Assembly: GCA_963542545.1 (NCBI GenBank)
Contig: CAUTWO010000006.1
Coordinates: 1-53,132 of the forward strand
Direction of reading: 5' to 3'
DNA from: CALISC01 sp963542545
Lineage (GTDB): Bacteria > Bacillota_I > Bacilli_A > Acholeplasmatales > Acholeplasmataceae
DNA: 53,132 bases
Part shown: in pieces, positions 1 to 11,236 of the stretch
How positions within the stretch are numbered: the first letter of the stretch is position 1
Layout: every line of letters begins with the position of its first letter
Notes under the pieces: model-generated
Databases searched by the model: none
Seen by the model: only the letters and a program-made list of their open reading frames with translations
What the model was told of the DNA's origin: nothing
Made by a program: the position numbers and the translations under genes

Positions 1-32
1 CGAGAACGTGGGGATGGATCACCTCCTTTCTA
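1..32 (+). rRNA. 16S ribosomal RNA, 3' end only
   Basis: The window opens inside the last bases of 16S rRNA. The terminal segment GGATCACCTCCTTTCT is visible at 17-32 and contains the anti-Shine-Dalgarno core CCTCC. This agrees with the AGGAG/GGAGG ribosome binding sites in front of many genes in the window. The exact mature 3' end is uncertain by a few bases. Confidence 0.93.
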
Positions 33-113
33 AGGAGTAAAACATAAATTTATTTACGTATATCATTTATTATTTAGTTTTTAAAGATTTGTTTCTTATC
101 TTGGCACAAAAAG

Positions 114-190
<77 letters not shown>

Positions 191-198
191 CCTTTTAT

Positions 199-274
199 GG
201 GGCTTTAGCTCAGTTGGTAGAGCATCTGTTTTGCACGCAGAGGGTCAGGAGTTCGAGTCTCCTAAGCTCCACCA
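199..274 (+). tRNA. tRNA-Ala (TGC)
   Basis: The acceptor stem GGGGCTT pairs with AAGCTCC (one G-T pair), the anticodon is TGC in loop TTTGCAC, and CCA is encoded at 272-274. It follows tRNA-Ile by 8 bases, giving the classic Ile-Ala pair of the ribosomal spacer. Confidence 0.97.
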
Positions 275-326
275 TAAAAGATCTTTGAAAAGTAGATAAA
301 TTTTCTGTCAATTTTTAATTAAAAAA

Positions 327-3174
<2,848 letters not shown>

Positions 3175-3228
3175 TCTTTATTTATTTAATTTAAAAATTG
3201 ACATATATTTATCTAGTTTTGAAAGAAA

Positions 3229-3338
3229 TCTGGTGGTGATGGCAAAGTGGAAACACCTGTTTACATCCCGAACACAGAAGTTAAGCACTTTTACGCCGAC
3301 GATAGCACAAGCGTGTGAAAATAGGGAGCTGCCAGTTT
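3229..3338 (+). rRNA. 5S ribosomal RNA
   Basis: The terminal strands CTGG and CCAG pair, and the internal block CATCCCGAACACAGAAGTTAAG is the conserved 5S loop B/C region. It follows the 23S gene by about 55 bases. At about 110 nt it is slightly short for 5S, in the range seen in Mollicutes. Ends are approximate. Confidence 0.94.
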
Positions 3339-3365
3339 CTTTCTTTATTTTAAATTATCACCCAC

Positions 3366-3442
3366 GCCTACTTAGCTCAGTTGGTTAGAGCGTCTGACTG
3401 TTAATCAGAAGGTCCCAGGTTCGAGACCTGGAGTGGGCGCCA
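3366..3442 (+). tRNA. tRNA-Asn (GTT)
   Basis: The acceptor stem GCCTACT pairs with AGTGGGC, the anticodon loop holds GTT, and CCA is encoded at 3440-3442. It lies about 27 bases after 5S with no terminator between, so it is probably transcribed as the tail of the rRNA operon. Confidence 0.96.
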
Positions 3443-3459
3443 TTTTTCAAACTGAGTTT

Positions 3460-3491
3460 GCATCTGCTTAAAAAAAGTAGGTGCTTTTTTT
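3460..3491 (+). terminator. rRNA operon terminator
   Basis: Ten-base arms at 3460-3469 and 3475-3484 (GCATCTGCTT and AAGTAGGTGC, with G-T pairs) enclose an A-rich loop and are followed by seven Ts. It sits right after tRNA-Asn and before pncA. Confidence 0.8.
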
Positions 3492-3512
3492 ATAAAGAAA
3501 GGAAATAAATTG

Positions 3513-4040
3513 ATGAAAATTTTGGCAATTATAGACGCACAAACTGACTTTATTAACGGCACGCTCGCAGTTGGCCTTGAACCTTGGCAAAAAGCCAAGG
3601 CAGAAATTCTTAAACTTGTTCACGCAAACAATTACGACTGGGTAATTTTTACCCGCGATTGGCATCCTTTAAATCATTGCTCATTTAAGGAACAAGGCGG
3701 ACCATGGCCTTCGCATTGCGTACAAAAGTCAAAAGGTGCCGAAATAGATCATGAACTACTTAAACTGATATCTACAATTCCAAATGGTTTAATTATTTCA
3801 AAAGGTCAAGACATAAACCAAGAAGAGTATGGTGTTGACCTGCTTTTAAATTTTAAAGAAATCAATGCAAACACAAGTGTAGATGTAGTTGGGCTTTGTT
3901 TTGACTACTGCGTGGCTGAGTGTGCGCGAATTACTAAAGAAAAACATCCTGAAGTCAGCGTAAAAATCTTGAAAGCAGCAACAGTTGCTATAGACAAATC
4001 AGCAAAACCAGAAGTAGGTCTTGTTGAAATAGTTGAGTAA
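3513..4040 (+). CDS. pncA: Nicotinamidase (isochorismatase family)
   Basis: The product hydrolyses nicotinamide to nicotinate in the NAD salvage pathway. The 175-residue protein has the expected catalytic triad: D8 in IIDAQTDF, K97 in ISKGQD, and C133 in GLCFDYCV. The metal ligands D49, H51 (RDWHP) and H68 (WPSHC) are also present. The ATG at 3513 is chosen because AAAGGAA lies about 8 bases upstream; a TTG directly before it is less likely. The gene stands alone between the rRNA terminator and a terminator shared with glyA. Confidence 0.93.
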   Translation: MKILAIIDAQTDFINGTLAVGLEPWQKAKAEILKLVHANNYDWVIFTRDWHPLNHCSFKEQGGPWPSHCVQKSKGAEIDHELLKLISTIPNGLIISKGQDINQEEYGVDLLLNFKEINANTSVDVVGLCFDYCVAECARITKEKHPEVSVKILKAATVAIDKSAKPEVGLVEIVE

Positions 4041-4046
4041 ATATTA

Positions 4047-4074
4047 AAACCCCTCTTAAATAAAGAGGGGTTTT
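4047..4074. terminator. Bidirectional terminator between pncA and glyA
   Basis: The arms AAAACCCCTCTT and AAGAGGGGTTTT form a nearly perfect hairpin with A-rich and T-rich flanks, so it can work on both strands. It ends 4 bases from the glyA stop codon and serves the convergent pair. Confidence 0.9.
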
Positions 4075-4077
4075 ACT

Positions 4078-5304
4078 TTAGTAGTCAAGCGGATGCTTTT
4101 GGCAAAGTGCAAGAACTTTGTTTTGAACTTCCTTAACAACTTTTGGATTAGTGTAATTGGTCAAAATTTTGTCAATCAATTGAACGATTTCCTTAAAATC
4201 ATTTTCTTTAAAGCCACGGGTAGTTAAAGCCGCTGAACCTAGTCTAATTCCAGATGTGTATTTAGGCGACTCTGTGTCAAAAGGAATTGAGTTTTTATTG
4301 ACAGTAATATGCCCTTTTTCTAAAATTTCTTGAGCAGCCAGTCCAGTTAAACCTGTTTTTTGTTTAACATCAATTAAAACTATATGGTTATCAGTGCCAC
4401 CAGAAATTACTCTGTAGCCGAGGCGAGCAAATTCATTAGCCATAGTGTGTGCGTTTTTTATATACTGTTCAACATATTGCTTAAAAGTTGGTTCCAGTGC
4501 TTCTTTGAAGCATACTGCTTTACCTGCAATTACGTGCATTAAAGGACCACCTTGTACACCCGGGAAAACAGCCCTATTAACCTTTTTTGCAATACTTTCG
4601 TCGTTAGTTAAAATCAAGCCACCGCGTGGACCTCTAAGAGTTTTATGGGTTGTTGTAGTTACAACATCGGCATACTTTAGAGCATCAGAATGCAGGCCAA
4701 CTGCAACTTGTGCAGAAATATGGGCGATATCTGCCATTAAGTAAGCGCCAACTTTATCGGCAATTTCACGAAAACGTTTAAAATCGATTTCACGGCTGTA
4801 AGCAGATGCTCCGCATACAATTAGTTTAGGTTTAACTTCAAGTGCTTGTTTTTCAATTTCTTGGTAATTTAACTGTTCTGTGTTTTTGTCTAAGTCATAG
4901 GAAAAACATTTGTAAAACTGCCCAGAAAAAGAAAGTGAGTAGCCGTGGGTAAGATGTCCACCTGCATTTAAACCCATGCCAAGAATAGTGTCACCTGGTT
5001 TTAAAAGAGCAAGATAAACAGCAGCATTTGCTTGACTACCTGAGTGTGGTTGAACATTGGCAAACTTACAATTAAACAGTTTTTTTGCTCGTTCAATGGC
5101 TAGTGCCTCAATTTCGTCAACAAACTCACAGCCTCCATAGTAGCGAGCAGACGGATATCCTTCTGCATATTTATTAGTTAAAATAGAACCAACGGCACTA
5201 AGTACATTTTTAGAAACGTAGTTTTCTGAAGCAATTAGTTCGAGTCCGTCTTTTTGACGAAACATTTCTTTTTCAATAATTTTTTTAATTTTAAGATCTT
5301 TCAT
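4078..5304 (-). CDS. glyA: Serine hydroxymethyltransferase
   Basis: A PLP enzyme that interconverts serine and glycine and charges tetrahydrofolate with a one-carbon unit. The 408-residue length fits the family. The PLP lysine is about K221 in TTTTHKTLRGPRGG, and the N-terminal LELIASENYVS and YAEGYPSARYYGG blocks are typical. The ATG at 5304 has AGGTGA just upstream. It lies 46 bases after hsdR on the same strand with no terminator visible between, so it may be partly read through from the restriction operon. Only a weak promoter candidate is seen inside the 3' end of hsdR. Confidence 0.97.
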   Translation of the reverse strand: MKDLKIKKIIEKEMFRQKDGLELIASENYVSKNVLSAVGSILTNKYAEGYPSARYYGGCEFVDEIEALAIERAKKLFNCKFANVQPHSGSQANAAVYLALLKPGDTILGMGLNAGGHLTHGYSLSFSGQFYKCFSYDLDKNTEQLNYQEIEKQALEVKPKLIVCGASAYSREIDFKRFREIADKVGAYLMADIAHISAQVAVGLHSDALKYADVVTTTTHKTLRGPRGGLILTNDESIAKKVNRAVFPGVQGGPLMHVIAGKAVCFKEALEPTFKQYVEQYIKNAHTMANEFARLGYRVISGGTDNHIVLIDVKQKTGLTGLAAQEILEKGHITVNKNSIPFDTESPKYTSGIRLGSAALTTRGFKENDFKEIVQLIDKILTNYTNPKVVKEVQNKVLALCQKHPLDY

Positions 5305-5350
5305 ATGTTCACCTACTTTTTTAAATTGTTACCTGAATTCAAAAATAAAA

Positions 5351-8300
5351 TTAAATTCCGTTGTAAATTTCTGCAATTCTGTTAATTTTTTGTAGTATTT
5401 TATTTTTGAATTTTTCTCTTTGGCCATCTAGGCGAGAAACATTTGGAATTATTCGGTCAAGTGTATCGCCAGCACGTTCAAAACAACCATCTTGAATAGC
5501 CTTTTCAATAGCGTATTTTGCGCCTTCTTTTAGATTTTCTTCGCTTATCAATGTATTTATTTCCATTTCTTTTTCATTTCTTGCGAAATTGTAAAATGAC
5601 TTTATGATGTCGTCTTTGTCTTTAAAATCTAAGAAGTTAGCAGTATCTATAAAATTTAAGATTAGAATTTCTTTTGCTCTGTAGCTTATTGTAGATTTAA
5701 TTAGTCTGATAACTTCTGCTTTAATGTCGACTAAATTTTTACTTTCTTTTGTTTTTTCAAATATTAAATTTAATATATAATCCAGGTTAATTTCTTCTGA
5801 CTTAAGTAAAGCAATTTGAAACTCAATATCAGAGTAATCAATTTGATTAGCCTGGTTAATTTCATTTTTTTGAGCTTTTAAATATTCTTCTCTAATCTCA
5901 ACATAGACACTTTTCATATTTTGCATCTGCCTATCTGTAATAATTTTTTCAAAATTACCAAACTCATCAAAATTTTTAAGGATGTTTTCTAATTTAATTA
6001 GTTCAGTAAAAAGACGAACGAATTCTTTTTTGTCAACTTCTAAAGCTATCTCTGTTGGTTCGGGAAATTTAGTTAAAATTTCTTTGCAAGTATCTCTATA
6101 TCCTTTTTTTATCTTTCCGCTTTCACTGTCTTTAAAACCATCTATATAGTCGTTAAAACTTTTTTCTAAAATAATTTTTGTGCTGTTTTCATCACCAAAA
6201 ACCTTGATTGCGTCTTTAGTCGCGTTTTCAAGGTCTCTAAAACACACAATATTACCGAAAGTTTTTAATTCATTTAAAATTCGGTTTGTTCTAGAAAACG
6301 CCTGAATAAGACCGTGATATCTTAGATTTTTGTCAACAAAAAGTGTATTTAATCTTGGTGCATCAAAACCAGTTAAAAACATTCCAACCACTATTAGTAA
6401 GTCTACTTCGCTTTCTTTAACTTTTTTTGAAAGGTCTTTGTAATAATTTTGAAAATCGTTGTCATTTAATGAAAAATTCACCTTAAAGTCGCGGTTATAT
6501 TCAGAAATTATTTCACTTAAAAATTCTTTGCTTGTAGAGTTCAAAGCAGAAATTGTTGCACTTTCCTCAGGAATTTCGCCAATTATTTTAGATTCTTCAT
6601 TAGGATTGAAACTAAAAATTGTAGTTATTTTTAGTCTTTTTTCGTCGGGCGTTTGGTCTTGTAGTTTTTTTAGTTCTTGGTAGTATAATTTAGCAGCTTC
6701 TATACTTTGAACCGCAAACATTGCGTTAAATCCGTTCTTTCTTTTTTCTGCTAAACTAAGATATTCATTGCGCTTAGTTTTTGTGTTAAATACTTTAAGA
6801 ATGTGTTTAGAAATTTCGTGAATGCGCTCAGGATGTAAAAACATTTTGTTTTCCAGTTCTTTTAGTTTAATATCGTCTTTTTCTGTTTCTGCTGACTTAA
6901 ATTTAGGAACAATATTGTTGTAATCAACTTTGAATTTCAAAACTTTTTGGTCGCGTATCGCATCAGTTATTACATAGCTGTGAAGTTGTGTCCCAAAAAC
7001 ATCTTGAGTAGTGTTGCCATACAGAGAGTTTTCTGCAAAAATAGGTGTTCCAGTAAAACCAAACTGATAATGTTTTTTAAAAGATTTTTGAATATTTTTT
7101 TGAGCCTCGCCGAATTGTGAGCGGTGACACTCATCAAAAATTAGCACACATTCTTTTGAGTAAATTTCGTGTTTTGGGTTCTTTTTAATAAACTCGTTTA
7201 GTTTCTGAATTGTAGTAACGATAATTTTGTCATCATTTTTTTCAATATTTTTTTTAAGTTCTTTAGTGTCTTTACTACCATTTACACTGTCTTGTTTAAA
7301 TTTTTGATATTCCTTCATTGTTTGGTAGTCTAAGTCTTTTCTGTCTACTATAAAAAAAACTTTGTCAATATAAGGAAGTTCAGTTGCAAGTCTGGCGGTT
7401 TTAAAAGAAGTTAGAGTTTTGCCAGAACCAGTAGTATGCCAGATATATCCGCCAGCGTCTGGTTTTCCTGCTTTTTTATTTTCGTGGCTTGAATTTATTT
7501 TCCACAATATGCGTTCAGTTGCAGCGATTTGATAAGGTCTCATCACAAGTAAAGTATTGTTTGCATCAAACACGCAATATTTGGTCAAAATTTCTAAAAT
7601 TACCCTTTTTTCAAAAAAAGTTTTAGTAAAATCAACTAAATCAGATATTTTATTATTTTTTGCGTCCGACCAGTCGCAGACAAACTCATAGGCTTTTTTG
7701 TCAGTAGCTGTGGTATTTGCAAAGTATTTACTGTAAGTGCCGTTTGAAATTACAAAAATTTGAACATATTTGTAAAGTGAATCTTTTAAGTTAAAACTTT
7801 CTCTTGAATATCTGTGAATTTGGTTAAAAGCCTCGTGAAGGTTAACCCCTCTTTTTTTTAGTTCTATGTGAACAAGCGGCAAGCCGTTTACTAAAATCGC
7901 AACATCATAGCGATTTTTGTATTCCCCTTGAACTTCAACCTGGCTGACAACTTGTAGGCGATTGTTGTGAATATTAGTTTTGTCAATTATCTTAATGTTT
8001 TTTAAGTTTCCGCCATCAAATTTAAAAGAATAAATATGGTCTTCTTGAATTTTCTTAGTTTTTTCAAGTATTCCATCGTTTGGAGAGTCTATGTATTCTT
8101 GTAAAAATCTTTGCCATTCCGCCTCGTTGAACTCTACATTGTTTAGAGTTTCAATTTGTTTTTTTAAGTTTTGCTTTAGTTTATCTGGTGTATTTATGTC
8201 AAGAATTTCATATCCCTGTTCATAAAGATTTTTAAGCAATTGTTTTTCTAATTCAGCCTCTGTTTGATAAGCTGCGTCTAGTTTTTCTGCTTTTTTGTAT

Positions 8301-8371
8301 TCAGCTAAAATAATACCATTGGTCATTTCAGCAATTGTTGCTTTTTTAAATTCTTCTTTTTCTGCTAGCAT
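5351..8371 (-). CDS. hsdR: Type I restriction endonuclease subunit R
   Basis: This is the DNA translocase and nuclease subunit of a type I restriction system. At 1006 residues it has the family length. The N-terminal nuclease shows D156, E170 and K172 (RYDVAIL...HIELKK). Walker A is HTTGSGKT at about 312-319 and the DECH box is at 413-416. An SF2 helicase C-terminal half includes GMFLTGFDAP and the arginine-finger region QAFSRTNR. The reading frame is intact. It is the last gene of the hsdM-hsdS-hsdR operon, 47 bases after the hsdS 3' half, with AAAGGAGAG in front of the ATG. Confidence 0.96.
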   Translation of the reverse strand: MLAEKEEFKKATIAEMTNGIILAEYKKAEKLDAAYQTEAELEKQLLKNLYEQGYEILDINTPDKLKQNLKKQIETLNNVEFNEAEWQRFLQEYIDSPNDGILEKTKKIQEDHIYSFKFDGGNLKNIKIIDKTNIHNNRLQVVSQVEVQGEYKNRYDVAILVNGLPLVHIELKKRGVNLHEAFNQIHRYSRESFNLKDSLYKYVQIFVISNGTYSKYFANTTATDKKAYEFVCDWSDAKNNKISDLVDFTKTFFEKRVILEILTKYCVFDANNTLLVMRPYQIAATERILWKINSSHENKKAGKPDAGGYIWHTTGSGKTLTSFKTARLATELPYIDKVFFIVDRKDLDYQTMKEYQKFKQDSVNGSKDTKELKKNIEKNDDKIIVTTIQKLNEFIKKNPKHEIYSKECVLIFDECHRSQFGEAQKNIQKSFKKHYQFGFTGTPIFAENSLYGNTTQDVFGTQLHSYVITDAIRDQKVLKFKVDYNNIVPKFKSAETEKDDIKLKELENKMFLHPERIHEISKHILKVFNTKTKRNEYLSLAEKRKNGFNAMFAVQSIEAAKLYYQELKKLQDQTPDEKRLKITTIFSFNPNEESKIIGEIPEESATISALNSTSKEFLSEIISEYNRDFKVNFSLNDNDFQNYYKDLSKKVKESEVDLLIVVGMFLTGFDAPRLNTLFVDKNLRYHGLIQAFSRTNRILNELKTFGNIVCFRDLENATKDAIKVFGDENSTKIILEKSFNDYIDGFKDSESGKIKKGYRDTCKEILTKFPEPTEIALEVDKKEFVRLFTELIKLENILKNFDEFGNFEKIITDRQMQNMKSVYVEIREEYLKAQKNEINQANQIDYSDIEFQIALLKSEEINLDYILNLIFEKTKESKNLVDIKAEVIRLIKSTISYRAKEILILNFIDTANFLDFKDKDDIIKSFYNFARNEKEMEINTLISEENLKEGAKYAIEKAIQDGCFERAGDTLDRIIPNVSRLDGQREKFKNKILQKINRIAEIYNGI

Positions 8372-8418
8372 TTAAATTCTCTCCTTTTTTATTAACAACG
8401 AAAACAATTAAAACTTAA

Positions 8419-8979
8419 CTAATTGAAATACAAAAGTTTTTCACGGTAATATTCGAATTGTTTTTGGCGTTGTGTGATTTCTTTTGGCAACAAACCATTT
8501 GCTTCAAATATTAAACTCTCAAATTTATCTAGGATTTTTACAATTTTTTCTTGTGCTTCGATGCTTGGCAGCGGAATTTGAATTTTTGATAAGTTCGAAA
8601 TCCACATGCGTTTGTGTTCTGTTGTATCTAAATTAAGTGTGTTAATAAAGTAATAGCAATACCTTAAATTAACACCTTGTTTAGGCTTTAATATCTTTAA
8701 AGCAGAAGACTTTACTTTAAAGTCAAAATCAACTAAATGGTTTGCAGCAGTAAAATCGTCAAAGATGATAACTGGATTGTCAGAATTTGCAAGATAGATA
8801 TTATTGCTTTCGTTTGTGTAGCCTAAAATGAAGGTTTTCCCCGCTGTTAAAACAGGAATTTTAAAACTTGTGTTGTATTCAATGGAATTAACAATATATT
8901 TAGACGGTTGAATATATTCAAGAATACTGCCAAGACTCTTAAACTCAATCTTACTCTCTCTCTCTCGCACGGTGGCCAA
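8419..8979 (-). CDS. hsdS: Type I specificity subunit, C-terminal half (out of frame with N-terminal half)
   Basis: This frame encodes the second target-recognition domain and the distal conserved helix of HsdS (QEKIVKILDKF...QKQFEYYREKLL). It has no start of its own: the first possible codon is a TTG at 8979 without a ribosome binding site, inside the tail of the N-terminal half. The two halves would be one protein of about 385 residues if the AG tract at 8954-8966 lost one dinucleotide (or gained two). It is best read as the switched-off 3' part of a single hsdS gene. It could be expressed separately after a slip. Confidence 0.85.
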   Translation of the reverse strand: MATVRERESKIEFKSLGSILEYIQPSKYIVNSIEYNTSFKIPVLTAGKTFILGYTNESNNIYLANSDNPVIIFDDFTAANHLVDFDFKVKSSALKILKPKQGVNLRYCYYFINTLNLDTTEHKRMWISNLSKIQIPLPSIEAQEKIVKILDKFESLIFEANGLLPKEITQRQKQFEYYREKLLYFN

Positions 8980-9578
8980 TTTTTTAAGTATTCTTCGCTT
9001 AATAGTAATTCTCTATAATACTCGTATTGTTTGACTCTAGCCTGCAATTCAGCCTGCAATTCAGCCTGCAATTCAGCAACATAATTTGTAAAATTATCAA
9101 GTATTTCTACAATTTTTTCTTGAATATTTTTTGCGATTAAAGGCACTTTAATATTACCAAGAAAATCTTTGGATATACTAGGTATTGAAACGCCGACTTT
9201 AGACTGTTGCAAGTCATATTCTTTATTTTTTAAGACGTGAAATATTAGTCTGTTAAATGTGTTATAGTCATACCCGTATTTTTTTAAAGTATCTTGATTT
9301 GGAATAACAGAATAGGCGTGTGCTCCTAACCAAAACTTACTTTCTAAAAAACTAACGAAACCAGCAGAACCACCTTGTGCAACTGTAATAGTGTTTTCGT
9401 TGCAGTTAAATATATCAATATAACCAGATGGCAAAACACCGCCATTAATAACCGGATATTTTCCTGCTTTTTGCATATTACTTTTATTAAATTGAACACC
9501 TTTGGCTATAGTTGCTACTTCAATTAATTTCTTCCATTCAACTTTTTCATTTTTAAGCAGTTCTTCAATCTTATTCAC
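8847..9578 (-). CDS. hsdS: Type I specificity subunit, N-terminal half
   Basis: HsdS chooses the DNA sequence recognised by the HsdM/HsdR complex. This frame holds the first target-recognition domain (about residues 1-165) and the central conserved helix QEKIVEILDNF, followed by AELQ three times and QYEYYRELLL. It then runs into an AG dinucleotide tract and leaves the HsdS frame, ending after about 40 foreign residues. GTG at 9578 is preferred as start: AAGGAG lies 7 bases upstream and the codon overlaps the hsdM stop. A TTG at 9596 is an alternative. A one-domain HsdS can work as a dimer in some systems, so the short form may not be inert. Confidence 0.88.
   Translation of the reverse strand: MNKIEELLKNEKVEWKKLIEVATIAKGVQFNKSNMQKAGKYPVINGGVLPSGYIDIFNCNENTITVAQGGSAGFVSFLESKFWLGAHAYSVIPNQDTLKKYGYDYNTFNRLIFHVLKNKEYDLQQSKVGVSIPSISKDFLGNIKVPLIAKNIQEKIVEILDNFTNYVAELQAELQAELQARVKQYEYYRELLLSEEYLKNWPPCERERVRLSLRVLAVFLNIFNRLNILLIPLNTTQVLKFLF
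8954..8966 (-). repeat. AG dinucleotide tract at the hsdS frame break
   Basis: Thirteen bases, GAGAGAGAGAGAG on the coding strand (6.5 units). The tract lies exactly where the two HsdS frames part. With 11 bases the codons read C-E-R-E-S-K-I-E and the halves join; 17 bases would also join them; 13 and 15 do not. Dinucleotide tracts of this kind slip during replication. Confidence 0.92.
9041..9076 (-). repeat. Three 12-bp tandem repeats in the hsdS central spacer
   Basis: The plus-strand unit CCTGCAATTCAG is present in three perfect copies and encodes (AELQ)3 in the helix between the two recognition domains. It is analogous to the TAEL repeats of EcoR124I, where gaining or losing one copy changes the spacing of the recognised half-sites. 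Confidence 0.93.
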
Positions 9579-11139
9579 CTTCAAACTCCTTAACAATCTC
9601 GTCTATGGATTTTCTAAGCGTATCTATTTTTATGACCGTTTCTTTAATTTCTTTGTTTAAAACAGTGATGTCAATTTTTAATCTTGTATCTTTTTTAGAA
9701 ACATATGTAGAAACTGATAAATTATATTTGTTTTCCTGAATTTCTTTTATGTCAACATATCTAGAAAAATATTCAATTTCTTTTCTTTCTTCAAACTCTT
9801 TTAGAATTACTTCTATGTTTTTGTCATCTAAAATATTGTTATTAGGTTCTTTTTTAAACTCAGAGCTAGCGTCTAAGAAAAGTACTTTGTTTTCTGTTTT
9901 GTTTTTAGCCATCACTAAAATACAAGTTGGTATACCAGTTCCAAAAAATAAGTTATTAGGAAGTTGAATAATACAGTCTACGAAGTTGTTGTCAACTAAG
10001 TACTTGCGAATTGTCTGCTCGGCTCCTTTACGATAAAAAATACCTGGGAAGCAGACAATGGCAGCCCTGCCTTTACTAGAAAGATAAGCCAGCGAATGCA
10101 TAATAAACGCAAAGTCCGCTTTTGATTTGGGAGCAAGACGCCCTGCTGGTGCGAATCTTTCGTCGTTTATCAAAGTAGGGTCTTCATCTCCTACCCATTT
10201 AATTGAGTAAGGTGGATTTGAAACAATTGCGTCAAAAGGCTTTTCTTCTTTGTGAAGTGGGTTTAAAAGAGTATCTCCCCTTTTAATTGAGAATTTACTG
10301 TAGTTGATGTCATGCAAAAACATATTCATTCTGGCTAGATTAAAGTTAGTGATATTAATTTCCTGGCCAAAAAAGCCATCCTCAATAATATGTTCTTTAA
10401 ACTGTTTTTTCATTTGCAAAAGTAAACTACCACTTCCGCAGGTTGGGTCGTATACTTTGTTTATCTTAGTTTTCCCCAACATCACAATTTTAGCCAAAAG
10501 TTTAGAAACAGTTTGCGGAGTGAAAAACTCACCACCAGATTTACCAGCGTTGCTCGCGTAGTTTGAAATCAAGTATTCGTAAGCATCGCCAAAAGCATCA
10601 ATTTCATTATCTTGGAAGTTTTTGAAGTTAATTTCAGCAATCCCTTCTAAAATGTCTGAAAGTCTTTTGTTTCTTTCAGCAACAGTAGCGCCCAATCTGT
10701 TGCTTGTGGTGTCTATGTCTTCAAATAAACCTTTAATATCATTTTCAGACTCATGGCCAATTGCACTATTTTCAATTGCTTTAAATGTGTTTGCTAAATC
10801 TATGTTTAGGTTTTCGTTGCTACGAGCGGTTTTAACGACATTTTGAAATAATTGGCTTGGTAAGATAAAAAAACCTTTTTCTTCAACCGTACCTGGTTTA
10901 AAATTTTCCAAGGCCACATCATCTGTAATTTTTGCATAATCAAAGTCTTTACTTTCTGCACTATTGAAGTATTCTGTCAGGTTTTCTGAAATAAAACGGT
11001 AAAATAAAATCCCTAAAATGTATTGTTTAAAATCCCAACCATCTACAGCACCACGAACTTTGTCAGCGATAGCCCAAATTTTACGATGTAGTTCCGCTCT
11101 TTGTTCGTTTTCTTTGTTTGAGTTAGTTAAATCAGTCAT
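9571..11139 (-). CDS. hsdM: Type I DNA methyltransferase subunit M
   Basis: The product transfers methyl groups from S-adenosylmethionine to adenine as part of the HsdM2S complex. The 522-residue protein has an N-terminal HsdM helical domain (KIWAIADKVRG...FKQYILGILFYRFISE), the SAM motif DPTCGSGSLL and the catalytic motif NPPYS. The frame is intact. GGGAG precedes the ATG at 11139. It is the first gene of the operon; hsdS overlaps its stop codon, which suggests translational coupling and balanced M and S subunits. Confidence 0.96.
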   Translation of the reverse strand: MTDLTNSNKENEQRAELHRKIWAIADKVRGAVDGWDFKQYILGILFYRFISENLTEYFNSAESKDFDYAKITDDVALENFKPGTVEEKGFFILPSQLFQNVVKTARSNENLNIDLANTFKAIENSAIGHESENDIKGLFEDIDTTSNRLGATVAERNKRLSDILEGIAEINFKNFQDNEIDAFGDAYEYLISNYASNAGKSGGEFFTPQTVSKLLAKIVMLGKTKINKVYDPTCGSGSLLLQMKKQFKEHIIEDGFFGQEINITNFNLARMNMFLHDINYSKFSIKRGDTLLNPLHKEEKPFDAIVSNPPYSIKWVGDEDPTLINDERFAPAGRLAPKSKADFAFIMHSLAYLSSKGRAAIVCFPGIFYRKGAEQTIRKYLVDNNFVDCIIQLPNNLFFGTGIPTCILVMAKNKTENKVLFLDASSEFKKEPNNNILDDKNIEVILKEFEERKEIEYFSRYVDIKEIQENKYNLSVSTYVSKKDTRLKIDITVLNKEIKETVIKIDTLRKSIDEIVKEFEGE

Positions 11140-11165
11140 ATAATCTCCCTAATTTAAATCAATAA

Positions 11166-11202
11166 TAAAATAAAAAGCCAACGCAAACATACGCTAGCCT
11201 TT
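11166..11202 (-). terminator. Terminator downstream of hpf
   Basis: On the minus strand, AAAGGCTAGCG and GCGTTGGCTTT pair (with some G-T pairs) around a 6-base loop and are followed by a T-rich run. It separates the hpf group from the restriction operon, so hsdM needs its own promoter. Confidence 0.7.
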
Positions 11203-11236
11203 ATTTAAGCTATTTATTAAAATAATAAAGTTTTAA

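Noticed and set aside
8419..9578. An invertible hsdS shuffling locus of the kind with several silent specificity genes.
   Set aside because: There is no recombinase gene, no extra hsdS copy and no long inverted repeat between the halves; the dinucleotide tract explains the split.
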